Assembly (NCBI GenBank): GCA_018402075.1
Contig: JAGYJP010000001.1
Location: 62,001-126,000, forward strand
Length of the DNA: 64,000 bases
From: Candidatus Nanopelagicales bacterium
GTDB taxonomy: Bacteria > Actinomycetota > Actinomycetes > S36-B12
Direction: 5' to 3'
The notes below the pieces were generated by a model, which worked only from the letters and a program-made list of their open reading frames with translations, was not told where the DNA came from and searched no databases. Below are positions 8,335 to 18,010 of the stretch, one piece after another. Position 1 is the stretch's first letter; the number at the start of each line of letters is the position of its first letter. The position numbers and the translations under genes are program-made.

Positions 8335-11300
8335 GATGCACCTAAAAGCGCCTTGAGATCCCCGAAGAGGGACGGTGTCGGCGTCACGCGATATTGGTCA
8401 TCGAGCTTCATGACCGTTGTCGTTGTTCCTCCCGTGAGGTGCAACTGCACCTCAGTAGTGCCCGGGTGCTCAGCCAACACAGCTTTTAGGCGCGCCACCA
8501 AGGGTGGGACACATCGTGATGCGGCAAGTGACAAGCGAACTGGACCCGAGGGAGCGCCTGAGAGATCAGGTGCAGTGATTTCCAATGCGACGGCGCGAAG
8601 ACCATCGTCATCGCTACGATCAACTCTCGCACGAACGACGAGAATCGAGTCCTCGACAAGTAGCGCCCCAAAAGATGCGTAACTCTGAGGAAAAACCATA
8701 AGTTCAATACTGCCCTCGAGATCTTCCAGGGTAATGATCGCCCAAGCGGAACCCTTTTTGGTAGTTTTCCGCTGCACGCTGGTCACCAACCCACCCAGTG
8801 TTGCCACCGTGCCATCGAGGTTTTCGTCCACAACAACGGATGCAATGCTACGGTCGGATAACTGCGCAAGGGCCGTTTCCATCCCAACGAGTGGGTGATC
8901 GGAAACATAAAGACCCAACATGTCTCTTTCATGAGCGAGCAGCACGTTTTTTTCCCACTCAGCGACGCCGATTTCCGGCCGTTCAATCAAGCGGGATTCA
9001 CCCGAATCGGTGAGACCTCCGAAAAGGTCAAACTGGCCGATAGCTTCAGACCTCTTAATGTCAACAGCCGTATCAATAATTTGTTCGTGTACTGAGGAAA
9101 GCCCCTTGCGCGTGTGGCCGAGACTGTCAAAAGCTCCCGCTTTGACCAATGACTCAACAACTCGGCGATTACACACTGAGATGTCCACTTTCGCGATGAA
9201 ATCATGGAAATCCGAAAATCTTCCGAGGCGATTGCGTGTAAGAACAATTGATTCAACAACGTTGAAGCCCACATTTCGAATTGCAGTAAGGCCGAATCGA
9301 ATATCCGTTCCGCGGGGGGTGTAGTGAGCATCTGAGTCATTAACATCGGGCGGCAGAACCTTAATCCCCATGCGACGACATTCATTCAGATAAATGGCAG
9401 ACCTATCTTTGTCATCGGCCATCGAGGTAAGGAGAGCTGCCATATATTCCGCTGGGTAGTTCGCCTTGAGATAAGCAGTCCAATAAGAAACGAGGCCATA
9501 GCCCGCGGTATGAGCCTTGTTGAAGGCATAATCCGAAAATGGAACAAGAACTTCCCACAACTTGTTAATCGCAGGGTCAGAAAAACCGCGTTCCCGCATT
9601 CCTTCGCCGAATGGAACGAACTCCTTCTCCAGAATTGATTTCTTTTTCTTTCCCATTGCTCGACGGAGAAGATCAGCTTTGCCCAATGAATATCCGGCCA
9701 ATTGTTGAGCAATAGCCATGACCTGTTCTTGGTAAACGATGAGCCCATAGGTGTCGCCGAGAATTTCAGCCAAAGGCTCTTCCAATTCAGGATGAATCGG
9801 CACTACCGGTTTACGACCATTTTTTCGGTCCGCGTAATCATTGTGAGCATTAGCACCCATTGGTCCCGGACGGTAGAGGGCCAGCACAGCGGAGATGTCT
9901 TCAAAGTTATCTGGTTGCATGGATCTCAAGAGGGAACGCATGGGTCCCCCGTCTAATTGGAAGACTCCCAAGGTATCGCCGCGTGCAAGTAATTCATATG
10001 TTGGTCTGTCATCAAGGGAAAGATCTTCCAGAACAATCACCGTTCCGGTATTTTGCTCGATGTTCAGAAGGCAATCGTCCAACACAGTGAGATTTCGCAG
10101 GCCAAGAAAATCCATTTTGAGAAGGCCAAGTGCTTCACAAGCACCCATATCAAATTGAGTGATAATGGCGCCGTCTTGCTCACGCTTCCACACCGGTATT
10201 ACATCCATGAGTGGCTCGCGGCAGAGAATTACTCCCGCCGCATGCACGCCCGGCTGGCGCTTGAGTCCCTCGAGTCCCTGCGCCGTGTCTACAACTTTCT
10301 TGACTTCCGGGTCATTGTCATAAAGCGCTCGGAATTCGGCCGCCTCAGAGTATCGAGAATCTTTGGGGTTAAATGCACCGGTCAACGTGATGTCTTTCCC
10401 CATGACTGACGGCGGCATTGCTTTAGTAATTCGGTCGCCCACTGCATATGGCATACCGAGAACTCTGGCGCTGTCCTTAATTGCAGCCTTTGCCTTAATC
10501 GATCCATAAGTGACAATCTGCGCTACGCGCTCTTCACCGTATTTCTCCGTTGCATAGCGAATCATGTCGGCACGACGCCGTTCATCGAAGTCAATATCAA
10601 TATCTGGCATGGAGATACGTTCAGGGTTAAGGAATCTCTCAAAGAGAAGACCATGTTCGATTGGATCAAGATCAGTAATGCCAAGTGCGTATGCAATCAT
10701 GGCTCCTGCTGCCGAGCCTCTTCCCGGACCAACCCTGATGCCATTGTCTTTGGCATGGCGTACAAGATCGGCCACGACAAGGAAGTAACCAGGGAACCCC
10801 ATTTGGGCAATTACGCCTAGTTCATAATGTGCTTGCTTCCGCACATTGTCAGGGACTCCATGCGGATAACGTTTGCTCAATCCGATTTCCACTTCTTTGA
10901 CCAACCACGATTCCTCACTTTCGCCTTCGGGAATATCTGCACGTGGCATCAAATTGGCACCTTCATTGAAATCCACATTGCAACGTTCCGCGATGAGTAG
11001 AGTGTTATCGCATGCTTCTGGGTAGTCAGACCACACCTGACGCATTTCTGCGGCTGATTTCAAGTAGAAATCCCTGGCATCAAATCTAAATCTTTTTGGG
11101 TCGTCCATTGTTGTGCGAGTGCCAATACACAGAAGAACATCATGTGTTTCGGCATCGTGGGCATGCACATAGTGAAGATCATTTGTGGCAACGAGCGGCA
11201 ATTTCAAATCGCGGGCGATCTTGATCAAATCAGGCATGAAGTTTCTCTCGATAGCCAGACCGTGGTCCATAACTTCAGCAAAGAAATTACCAGCCCCGAA

Positions 11301-11867
11301 GATATCTCTAAAATCGGCAGCTGCCGCCCTAGCTTTGTCATATTGACCCGCTTGCAGCCAACGATTTACTTCCCCACTCGCACAACCGGTTGTTCCAATT
11401 AGCCCGGTGGAATAACGCTCCAAAAGTTCCCTATCAAACCTTGGCTTGTGGTACTGCCCTTCCAAACTAGCAAGCGAAGAAAGTCTGAAAAGGTTGTGCA
11501 TTCCAGGAGTATCTTCTGCCCACAGAGTCATATGGGTGTAGCTGTGCTTTCCCCGCCCGGCTCCAGGATCTTCGGGGGTGCCTTCATCGAATCCCCCTCC
11601 GAAATCAAATGGCTTTCTCTCGCCACGACCCTGGGGAGCGTAATACCCTTCGAGCCCAATGATCGGTTTTACCCCCGCAGACCGTCCCTTTTTCCAAAAG
11701 TCATAGGCACCAAAAAGGTTGCCGTGATCAGTCATGGCGATCGAGGACATTCCTTGTTGCGCTGCCTCCGCGAAGAGGTCATCGAGACGAGACGCACCGT
11801 CCAGCATGGAGTACTCCGTATGTACATGCAGATGCGTGAAACCCCCTGCATCTGCTGCGTTACTCAC
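8322..11867 (-). CDS. dnaE1: DNA polymerase III alpha subunit, replicative
   Basis: Catalytic subunit of the replicative polymerase, 1181 residues. The N-terminal PHP domain is intact in its key motif (FTHLHVHTEYSMLDG, residues 10-24, and MTDHGNLFGAYDF), consistent with PHP proofreading as described for mycobacterial DnaE1. Polymerase motifs: GPGRGSAAGAMIAYALG, MPDIDIDFDERRR with catalytic aspartates near 435, and YGSIKAKAAIKDSARVLG. A helix-hairpin-helix region and OB fold (VATLGGLVTSVQRKTTKKG) follow. The GTG at 11867 is preceded by GAAGG. It lies 28 bases after rluD. A second DnaE, lacking the PHP motif, is at 46970. Confidence 0.97.
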   Translation of the reverse strand: MSNAADAGGFTHLHVHTEYSMLDGASRLDDLFAEAAQQGMSSIAMTDHGNLFGAYDFWKKGRSAGVKPIIGLEGYYAPQGRGERKPFDFGGGFDEGTPEDPGAGRGKHSYTHMTLWAEDTPGMHNLFRLSSLASLEGQYHKPRFDRELLERYSTGLIGTTGCASGEVNRWLQAGQYDKARAAAADFRDIFGAGNFFAEVMDHGLAIERNFMPDLIKIARDLKLPLVATNDLHYVHAHDAETHDVLLCIGTRTTMDDPKRFRFDARDFYLKSAAEMRQVWSDYPEACDNTLLIAERCNVDFNEGANLMPRADIPEGESEESWLVKEVEIGLSKRYPHGVPDNVRKQAHYELGVIAQMGFPGYFLVVADLVRHAKDNGIRVGPGRGSAAGAMIAYALGITDLDPIEHGLLFERFLNPERISMPDIDIDFDERRRADMIRYATEKYGEERVAQIVTYGSIKAKAAIKDSARVLGMPYAVGDRITKAMPPSVMGKDITLTGAFNPKDSRYSEAAEFRALYDNDPEVKKVVDTAQGLEGLKRQPGVHAAGVILCREPLMDVIPVWKREQDGAIITQFDMGACEALGLLKMDFLGLRNLTVLDDCLLNIEQNTGTVIVLEDLSLDDRPTYELLARGDTLGVFQLDGGPMRSLLRSMQPDNFEDISAVLALYRPGPMGANAHNDYADRKNGRKPVVPIHPELEEPLAEILGDTYGLIVYQEQVMAIAQQLAGYSLGKADLLRRAMGKKKKSILEKEFVPFGEGMRERGFSDPAINKLWEVLVPFSDYAFNKAHTAGYGLVSYWTAYLKANYPAEYMAALLTSMADDKDRSAIYLNECRRMGIKVLPPDVNDSDAHYTPRGTDIRFGLTAIRNVGFNVVESIVLTRNRLGRFSDFHDFIAKVDISVCNRRVVESLVKAGAFDSLGHTRKGLSSVHEQIIDTAVDIKRSEAIGQFDLFGGLTDSGESRLIERPEIGVAEWEKNVLLAHERDMLGLYVSDHPLVGMETALAQLSDRSIASVVVDENLDGTVATLGGLVTSVQRKTTKKGSAWAIITLEDLEGSIELMVFPQSYASFGALLVEDSILVVRARVDRSDDDGLRAVALEITAPDLSGAPSGPVRLSLAASRCVPPLVARLKAVLAEHPGTTEVQLHLTGGTTTTVMKLDDQYRVTPTPSLFGDLKALLGASCLM

Positions 11868-11895
11868 GGATCACTACCTTCTCTCACCACTACAA

Positions 11896-12822
11896 CTACG
11901 CCTGCAAAATCTCAAGGGCCCGAACGAGGTCTGGGGAATATTCGCTCGTGAGCTCAATCCGCTCACCAGTGCGCGGATGCTCAAAGGACAACTCCACGGC
12001 GTGCAGCCATTGGCGAATGAGCCCCAACTTATCGGCGAGAACTGGATCCCCACCGTACATCGTGTCGCCAACAATCGGATGACGCATCGCGGACATGTGA
12101 ACGCGGATTTGATGTGTCCGACCCGTTTCTAAAACCACTCTGAGCAAGGATGCATGGCGGAAAGCTTCCAGAGTTTCATAATGAGTGAGGCTCGGCTTAC
12201 CAGCTTTGGTCACCGCATATTTGTATTCATGACCCGGGTGACGCCCGATTGCGGCGTCAATTGTTCCAGCCAAGGGGTCAAGTAGCCCCTGTGCAACAGC
12301 GTGATACACCTTATGGACTTCCCTATTTCGAAATTGATTCTTCATGCGGGAATAAGACAACTCATTTTTGGCAACAGCCATCAGCCCAGACGTTCCTGCA
12401 TCCAGTCTGTGAACGATCCCCTCTCGCTCGGGTGCTCCGGAGGTACTTATCGAGTAACCAGCCGCCGCCAAACCGCCAATCACTGTTGGCCCCTCCCAAC
12501 CCCTGCTTGGGTGAGCGGCAACACCGGGTGGTTTATCGACGACAACAAGATCATTGTCGTCGTAGATGATCGTCATTCCCGGGACAGGTTCAGCAACGAT
12601 CTCAATGGGAACAGCAGCAGGTGCAGCTTCGATATCGATCTCAATGACCTGGCCGGAGACTACGCGATCACTTTTACTGAGAGTTTTCAAGTCACTTACC
12701 ACCCCACCAGCGGCAATAATGATGGCCGCTTGGGATCGACTGAGCCCCAATATCCGCGTAAGTGCTGTATCTATGCGCTCCCCTTCTACACCTTCAGGGA
12801 TTGATACCACTCGAGTAGTCAT
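11896..12822 (-). CDS. rluD: RluA/RluD-family 23S rRNA pseudouridine synthase
   Basis: Isomerises uridine to pseudouridine in large-subunit rRNA. 308 residues: an S4 RNA-binding domain at about residues 14-60 (ERIDTALTRILGLSRSQAAIII), then the catalytic domain with VVVDKPPGVAAHPSRG, the active-site motif HRLDAGTSGLM containing the catalytic Asp, and TGRTHQIRVHMSA. The target uridines cannot be read from sequence; RluD is used as the family name. It starts three bases after the lspA stop, the usual actinobacterial pairing. Confidence 0.9.
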   Translation of the reverse strand: MTTRVVSIPEGVEGERIDTALTRILGLSRSQAAIIIAAGGVVSDLKTLSKSDRVVSGQVIEIDIEAAPAAVPIEIVAEPVPGMTIIYDDNDLVVVDKPPGVAAHPSRGWEGPTVIGGLAAAGYSISTSGAPEREGIVHRLDAGTSGLMAVAKNELSYSRMKNQFRNREVHKVYHAVAQGLLDPLAGTIDAAIGRHPGHEYKYAVTKAGKPSLTHYETLEAFRHASLLRVVLETGRTHQIRVHMSAMRHPIVGDTMYGGDPVLADKLGLIRQWLHAVELSFEHPRTGERIELTSEYSPDLVRALEILQA

Positions 12823-12825
12823 GAG

Positions 12826-13341
12826 CTACTTCGCACCGCGAGTGCCATTGATGTTGTATCCCCGAAGGAGCAAAATCGCGATGGTCGCTCCCGAAATAAC
12901 TACTGCCATATCGGCAATATTAAAAATCGCCCAGTATGGAAGTTGAATAAAATCCACAACGAAACCACGGAATGGCCCTGGGGCGCGAAACATTCGATCG
13001 ATCAGGTTGCCAACTGCACCACCGAGGAGTCCACCAAGAGCCAAAGCCCAAGGCGTACTTCCCAATTGACGGGAGTATTTGAAGATAACAATCACGACAA
13101 CCACAGCAATTATGGTGAATACCCACGTAATGCCCGTTCCGATCGAGAAAGCAGCTCCGGTGTTCTCGGCGTATGTAAATTTAAGGAGTCCCCCGAGAAG
13201 CTCTACGGGCCCTTCACCCGAATCCCTGCGAGGGAGTAAATATTCCTGGGCCCAATACTTTGTGATTTGATCCACGATGATGATGAGAAGAGCGGTGACG
13301 CCAAAAATCTTTAGTTCACGTCGATTCGTACTGGTCTCCAC
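12826..13341 (-). CDS. lspA: lipoprotein signal peptidase (signal peptidase II)
   Basis: Membrane aspartyl protease that removes the signal peptide from diacylglyceryl-modified prolipoproteins. 171 residues with four membrane segments. Seen: IIIVDQITKYWA, YAENTGAAFSIG, GGAVGNLIDRMF with the first catalytic Asp and FNIADMAVVISG with the second. The GTG start at 13341 lies six bases after TAGAGT, so the mRNA is probably leaderless. A likely client in the window is the DUF3048 lipoprotein at 38048. First gene of lspA-rluD-dnaE1. Confidence 0.95.
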   Translation of the reverse strand: METSTNRRELKIFGVTALLIIIVDQITKYWAQEYLLPRRDSGEGPVELLGGLLKFTYAENTGAAFSIGTGITWVFTIIAVVVVIVIFKYSRQLGSTPWALALGGLLGGAVGNLIDRMFRAPGPFRGFVVDFIQLPYWAIFNIADMAVVISGATIAILLLRGYNINGTRGAK

Positions 13342-13347
13342 TAGTCC

Positions 13348-13353
13348 ACTCTA
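13348..13353 (-). promoter_or_regulatory. putative leaderless -10 element of lspA
   Basis: Minus-strand TAGAGT is followed by six bases and the lspA GTG at 13341, with no ribosome binding site between. It would drive lspA-rluD-dnaE1 and the DUF2567-like gene. Inferred from position. Confidence 0.55.
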
Positions 13354-13408
13354 CGCATACAGTGCAGGATTACTGATCGCTGGAATACAAGGGAATCACC
13401 GGACCCCT

Positions 13409-14305
13409 TTAGTAGCGCTCTTCGGCTACTTTGCAAGCCATACACAGGGTAGCTCGAGGGAAAGCTTGAAGCCGGAGCTTGCCAATAGCTTTCCCACAAC
13501 CTTCACACACACCATATGATTTATCGTCTATTCGACCCAGCGCATGACGCACCTGCAGGAGCATCTCTCGGGCATTATTTGCAAGAGACATTTCGTGCTC
13601 TCGCTCAAAAGTCTTACTACCTGCATCTGCCTGGTCATCGCCCGCACCATCGCCAGAATCCCTAATGAGGTCTGCCAGGCCGATTTCAGCCGTTTCAATT
13701 TCCTCAAGTAGGCGTACTTCATCCATATTCAGCGATTTACGAATCTCGTTGAGTTCAGATTTCGTCCATGGGCTTTCATCTTCACGAACCACGAGCACCT
13801 TGGGCGCCACAGTTGGCCGAGGAGAAATGACTTTAGTGATCCCTGGAACAGGCTTCGCCTTCTTCTTCGGCATCGAGACCACATTGCCAAACTTCTTAAT
13901 TACCGGGGGCGCCGGAGGCTCGATCACCTCACTCGCAATCTTGTCCTCAACCGCTTTACTCGCACTAACCTTCGTTGTGGCTGGTGGTTTGGCGGCTTTG
14001 GAGGTCGACGCTGGCTTCGCAGGCGCGGACTTTACGGTCTTCTTGGCCGTTACTTTCTTAGCTGTTACTTTCTTGGCTGTTACTTTCTTGGCCGTTACTT
14101 TCTTGGCTGTTACTTTCTTGGCCGTTACTTTCTTAGCGGGAGCCTTCTTTGCGACGGACTTCTTTGCGACGGACTTCTTCGCGACGGACTTCTTCGCGAC
14201 GGACTTCTTTGCGACGGACTTCTTAACGCTGGACTTGGAAGCCACCTTTTTCACAACTTTTTTCGCCACCGGCTTCTTCGCCGGAGCCTTTTTCGAGCCT
14301 GCCAC
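13409..14305 (-). CDS. histone H1-like tail fused to a DksA/TraR zinc finger
   Basis: A 298-residue two-part protein. Residues ~1-100 are Lys/Ala-rich with tandem pentapeptides (SVAKK five times, [10 protein letters not shown] six times), like histone H1 tails. After a linker rich in Pro, Ala and Lys, residues ~185-298 form a DksA/TraR domain: a helical segment, then CEGCGKAIG with LCMAC, a four-Cys zinc finger. I recall a Streptomyces protein of this architecture at the same lspA/ileS locus described as a nucleoid-binding DksA-like protein. Expected to bind DNA non-specifically and perhaps modulate RNA polymerase. The GTG start at 14305 follows an AAGGGGG ribosome site. Confidence 0.87.
   Translation of the reverse strand: MAGSKKAPAKKPVAKKVVKKVASKSSVKKSVAKKSVAKKSVAKKSVAKKSVAKKAPAKKVTAKKVTAKKVTAKKVTAKKVTAKKVTAKKTVKSAPAKPASTSKAAKPPATTKVSASKAVEDKIASEVIEPPAPPVIKKFGNVVSMPKKKAKPVPGITKVISPRPTVAPKVLVVREDESPWTKSELNEIRKSLNMDEVRLLEEIETAEIGLADLIRDSGDGAGDDQADAGSKTFEREHEMSLANNAREMLLQVRHALGRIDDKSYGVCEGCGKAIGKLRLQAFPRATLCMACKVAEERY
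14042..14225 (-). repeat. two blocks of in-frame 15-bp coding repeats (VTAKK and SVAKK)
   Basis: On the plus strand about six GTTACTTTCTTNGCN units occupy roughly 14049-14138, and five GCGACGGACTTCTTY units occupy 14151-14225. Each unit is 15 bp and encodes one pentapeptide of the H1-like tail. Near-identity at synonymous sites points to recent tandem duplication; copy changes would alter tail length without shifting the frame. Confidence 0.9.
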
Positions 14306-14377
14306 GTATGTCGCCCCCTTAGGAAATGCGGTCGATCTTGCCTAGGTGCTGATGGTGATTATGTTCGTATGTGAAAA

Positions 14378-14455
14378 TGCGCCTCTCAGCGCACGTGCGA
14401 ATGGTATTGCCCAGCCGCTAAAGTTGTGAAGTGCCCTCCGGGTATTAGACAACTT
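14378..14455 (+). promoter_or_regulatory. structured leader upstream of ileS
   Basis: Two inverted repeats lie in the 188-bp gap before ileS. TGCGC/GCGCA at 14378-14393 has a six-base loop. AAGTTGT at 14421-14427 pairs with ACAACTT at 14449-14455 and encloses a small CCC/GGG stem at 14434-14442. Neither is followed by a T-run. I looked for the T-box consensus expected for some actinobacterial ileS genes and did not find it. A regulatory role is only possible. Confidence 0.3.
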
Positions 14456-14493
14456 CCTAAAACTTTGGCCTCACCTCCACAGAAAGATCCCCC

Positions 14494-17400
14494 ATGTACA
14501 AAGCAGTGCCCCCCACGGTGAACTTGACCGAGCTCGAGCATGAAATCCTCGATTTTTGGGACAAAGAGGGAACTTTTGCCAAGTCCATGCAGTTGAGCCA
14601 AGGCCGACCTCAATGGACTTTCTATGAGGGCCCCCCAACGGCCAATGGCACACCGGGAGCACACCACCTCGAAGCGAGGGCTTTTAAAGACATTTTTCCT
14701 CGATACCGAACCATGAAAGGTTTCCACGTTCCTCGTCAGGCTGGGTGGGATTGCCATGGCCTTCCCGTGGAGTTAGCCGTGGAAAAGGAACTCGGATTCA
14801 CCGGAAAGGGCGATATTGAGGCATATGGAGTGGCCGAGTTCAACGCCAAATGCCGAGATTCCGTTCACCGCCATGTCAATGAGTTTTCAGCCATGACCCG
14901 CCGAATGGGCTACTGGGTAGACATGGAAAGCGCCTACTGGACCATGGATTCCGATTACGTACAAAGTGTGTGGTGGTCCTTGAAGCAAATTTTCGCATCA
15001 GGCTTACTGGTTCAGGACCATCGGGTCTCGCCCTACTGCCCTCGATGCGGGACCGGATTAAGTGATCATGAACTTGCCCAAGGCTACGAAGAAGTTGTCG
15101 ATCCATCGGTCTACGTTCGCTTTGCCGTGACTAATGGCGAACTCGCTGATAAGTACGCGAAACTCAGCCTTTTGGTCTGGACAACAACACCATGGACCTT
15201 GGTCTCTAATACCGCGGTAGCTGTCAAACCAAACGCCGTCTACTGCGTTGTCGACATGGGGAATGAACACTTTATCGTTGCAGAAGAGTTGGTTGACAAA
15301 CTTTTTGGACCTGCAGTGAACTCTGAGGGGATAGTTCGCTACCGAATTGTCGAGGCTTTCGAGGGTTCATCATTGGAACGAGTTCCCTATCAGCGACCTT
15401 TTGAACTCATTGAAATTCCTGACTCACATTTTGTTATTTTGGCCGACTATGTCACCACAGACGATGGAACTGGGCTTGTTCACCAAGCTCCAGCATTCGG
15501 AGCCGACGACTTAATTTCCTGCCGCGCTTATGGACTCCCCGTTGTCAATCCAATAGAGCCTGATGGAACATTTGAGACGTCGATACCACTCGTTGGTGGA
15601 CAGTTTTTCAAGAAGGCCGATATCGATCTCACGAATGACCTGAAAAACCGCGGTATTCTTTTCCGCTCAGAAAACTACGAACATGCTTATCCGCACTGTT
15701 GGCGGTGCCACACTCCGCTCATCTACTACGCCCAACCATCATGGTACATCCGCACTACCGCCATCAAAGACAAACTCGTAGCGCAAAATGAAAAAACAAA
15801 TTGGTTTCCCGAAACCATTAAGTGGGGTCGGTACGGCGACTGGCTCACTAATAACGTTGACTGGGCTCTGTCCCGAAACCGGTACTGGGGTACCCCATTG
15901 CCTATCTGGCGGTGCGAAAACGACCATCTCACAGCCATAGAGTCACTCGCAGAACTCAGCGAACTCTGCGGTGAGGATGTAACGCAGATCGATCCACATC
16001 GTCCGTTTATTGACGCCATTACATTCCCATGTCCCATATGCACCCAAACAGCCACTCGAGTTTCCGAGGTTATTGACTGTTGGTATGACTCTGGAGCCAT
16101 GCCTTTTGCCGCTCAAAACTATCCACAATCGAACAGCGAAACTTTCACGCAGCAATACCCAGCTGATTTCATTTGTGAAGCAATCGATCAAACGCGTGGG
16201 TGGTTTTACACACTGATGGCAATTGGCACCCTCGTTTTTCAGGAGTCGTCCTATAAAAACGTCGTGTGCCTCGGCCACATCCTTGATGAAGATGGTCGAA
16301 AGATGAGCAAGCACCTTGGCAATGTTCTTGAGCCAATTCCCCTCATGGATGAACATGGTGCAGATGCCGTTCGTTGGTTCATGCTGGCGAGCGGTTCGCC
16401 CTGGCAATCGCGACGGGTTGGTCATGCCGCAATCGCCGACGTCGTTCGAAAGTCACTTCTGACCTACTGGAACACGGTGTCATTTCTGGCCCTTTACGCA
16501 CGCAGTGCCCCTTGGTCTCCCTCCGATGGCGCCCCGGCCCTAGCCGAGCGTCCCATCATGGATCGCTGGCTCATCAACGAGGCGCACGCTATGGCATCTG
16601 GTGTTGACCAAGCTCTCGAGAACTTTGATACTCAAAAAGGAGGTCGCCTGATTGCAGAATTCATTGACGACCTGTCGAATTGGTATGTAAGGCGCACTCG
16701 AAGGCGCTTTTGGGACGGTGACCCATCAGCATTGGCCACACTCCACGAGGCAGTGGAAATCGTCACCTTATGCATGGCTCCATTCACACCATTTATTACC
16801 GAACGAGTGTGGCAAGACCTCTTCAGGGAAACGGACTCCACCGCGCCCGAATCAGTCCACCTTGCCCAGTGGCCGCGCGTCGAGGAAGTCAATTCTCAAC
16901 TACGCGACGAAATGAGAATTGCTCGCCGGGTGACCGAGTTAGGACGGGCTGCGCGCGCGGCAAGTTCGGTAAAAACACGTCAGCCCCTCTCTCGTGCTTT
17001 GATTAGTGCGCCTGGGTGGGAGAACCTTGATCCTCATTTGGTCAACGAGGTCGCACAGGAGCTCAATGTTCGTGATTTGATGCCTCTATCCCAAGCTGAT
17101 GGCCATCTTGTTGACATCAATGTCAAGCCAAATTTTCGAGCATTGGGGCAGCGCTACGGCAAGCAAACCCCATTAGTCGCTGAGGCTTTAGTCTCAATGG
17201 ATCCAGAGTTCCTAGTGGAAAACACTCGTTTGCACGGAAGCACGAAACTCGACGTTGCAGATCTGGATTCACCTGCGGTGATCCACTTGGAAGACCTAGT
17301 TATTACCGAATCCCCAAAAGAAGGATGGGCTGTCGCATCTGAGTCCGGTGAAAGCGTTGCATTGGACCTTGAGGTAACTCATGAACTTGCCCTCGCAGGT

Positions 17401-17643
17401 TTATCTCGGGAATTAATCCGCAGCATCCAAGAAGCAAGAAAGACCGCTGGCCTTGATATCTCAGATCGGGTTGCACTGATTTGGTCCAGCGTGGACCCAC
17501 TCATGGTTGAAACATGGGAATCCCATGGCGATGAAATAGCTCGGGAGGTACTTGCAACGACAATTCTTAACTCACCGGAGTTGAGTGCGGGAATTGAAGT
17601 GCCACACGAACTCAATGTCCAGATCTCCCTTGAGAAGGCGTGA
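14494..17643 (+). CDS. ileS: isoleucyl-tRNA synthetase
   Basis: Charges tRNA(Ile) and edits valine. 1049 residues, the full class I synthetase. Seen: YEGPPTANGTPGAHHLEARAF with a GxHH form of the HIGH motif near residue 52, GWDCHGLPVELAVEKELG, the CP1 editing domain (WTTTPWTLVSNTA and GTGLVHQAPAFG), DQTRGWFYTLM, and KMSKS as RKMSKHLGNV near 605. The GAHH motif and overall pattern match the eukaryote-like type 2 IleRS common in actinobacteria, a class associated with low mupirocin sensitivity. The ATG at 14494 has only a weak AGAAAGA upstream. Divergent from the H1-DksA gene. Confidence 0.97.
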   Translation: MYKAVPPTVNLTELEHEILDFWDKEGTFAKSMQLSQGRPQWTFYEGPPTANGTPGAHHLEARAFKDIFPRYRTMKGFHVPRQAGWDCHGLPVELAVEKELGFTGKGDIEAYGVAEFNAKCRDSVHRHVNEFSAMTRRMGYWVDMESAYWTMDSDYVQSVWWSLKQIFASGLLVQDHRVSPYCPRCGTGLSDHELAQGYEEVVDPSVYVRFAVTNGELADKYAKLSLLVWTTTPWTLVSNTAVAVKPNAVYCVVDMGNEHFIVAEELVDKLFGPAVNSEGIVRYRIVEAFEGSSLERVPYQRPFELIEIPDSHFVILADYVTTDDGTGLVHQAPAFGADDLISCRAYGLPVVNPIEPDGTFETSIPLVGGQFFKKADIDLTNDLKNRGILFRSENYEHAYPHCWRCHTPLIYYAQPSWYIRTTAIKDKLVAQNEKTNWFPETIKWGRYGDWLTNNVDWALSRNRYWGTPLPIWRCENDHLTAIESLAELSELCGEDVTQIDPHRPFIDAITFPCPICTQTATRVSEVIDCWYDSGAMPFAAQNYPQSNSETFTQQYPADFICEAIDQTRGWFYTLMAIGTLVFQESSYKNVVCLGHILDEDGRKMSKHLGNVLEPIPLMDEHGADAVRWFMLASGSPWQSRRVGHAAIADVVRKSLLTYWNTVSFLALYARSAPWSPSDGAPALAERPIMDRWLINEAHAMASGVDQALENFDTQKGGRLIAEFIDDLSNWYVRRTRRRFWDGDPSALATLHEAVEIVTLCMAPFTPFITERVWQDLFRETDSTAPESVHLAQWPRVEEVNSQLRDEMRIARRVTELGRAARAASSVKTRQPLSRALISAPGWENLDPHLVNEVAQELNVRDLMPLSQADGHLVDINVKPNFRALGQRYGKQTPLVAEALVSMDPEFLVENTRLHGSTKLDVADLDSPAVIHLEDLVITESPKEGWAVASESGESVALDLEVTHELALAGLSRELIRSIQEARKTAGLDISDRVALIWSSVDPLMVETWESHGDEIAREVLATTILNSPELSAGIEVPHELNVQISLEKA

Positions 17644-17653
17644 CACCTTCTAT

Positions 17654-17941
17654 CTACTGCAGGTTTCTGAAAACCCCAATGAGGATTTGAATACCGATTA
17701 ACAGAATCAGGAATCCAAGATCTAGGGATACCTGACCTATGCGAACCGGCGGGACCACTCTCCGAATGAGTCGAAGCGGGGGCTCTGTGACCGTGTAAAT
17801 AGCTTCAACCAGAACTAGTATCACTCCGCTGGGGCGCCAATCTTTGGCAAAAATCTGCACAAAATCGAATACCAGTCTCCCAATCAAAATGATCAGATAT
17901 ATGGACAGAAAAGTGGCAATGATGTTGCCAACTTCACTCAC
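17654..17941 (-). CDS. yggT: YggT family membrane protein
   Basis: A 95-residue protein with two membrane segments (about residues 9-31 and 72-92) joined by a segment containing VTEPPLRLIRRVVPP, the YggT hallmark. Its molecular function is not settled; genes of this family usually sit next to sepF in division clusters, as here. The GTG start at 17941 has AAGGTG upstream. It converges on ileS with a 10-base gap. divIVA/wag31, usually next in actinobacteria, is absent at this position. Confidence 0.9.
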   Translation of the reverse strand: MSEVGNIIATFLSIYLIILIGRLVFDFVQIFAKDWRPSGVILVLVEAIYTVTEPPLRLIRRVVPPVRIGQVSLDLGFLILLIGIQILIGVFRNLQ

Positions 17942-18010
17942 GTAATCACCTTCACAGACTCCACACCTTCACAGATATTCGCGAACTCACCGGACTGGCC
18001 CGGACTAATT

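Noticed and set aside
13665..14345. Long plus-strand reading frame opposite the H1-DksA gene
   Set aside because: Its low-complexity protein is the antisense of the Lys-rich repeats; the minus-strand frame has the zinc finger and a ribosome site.
14306..14493. T-box riboswitch upstream of ileS
   Set aside because: Some actinobacterial ileS genes have one, but the conserved T-box sequence and specifier architecture are not visible and the leader is short.
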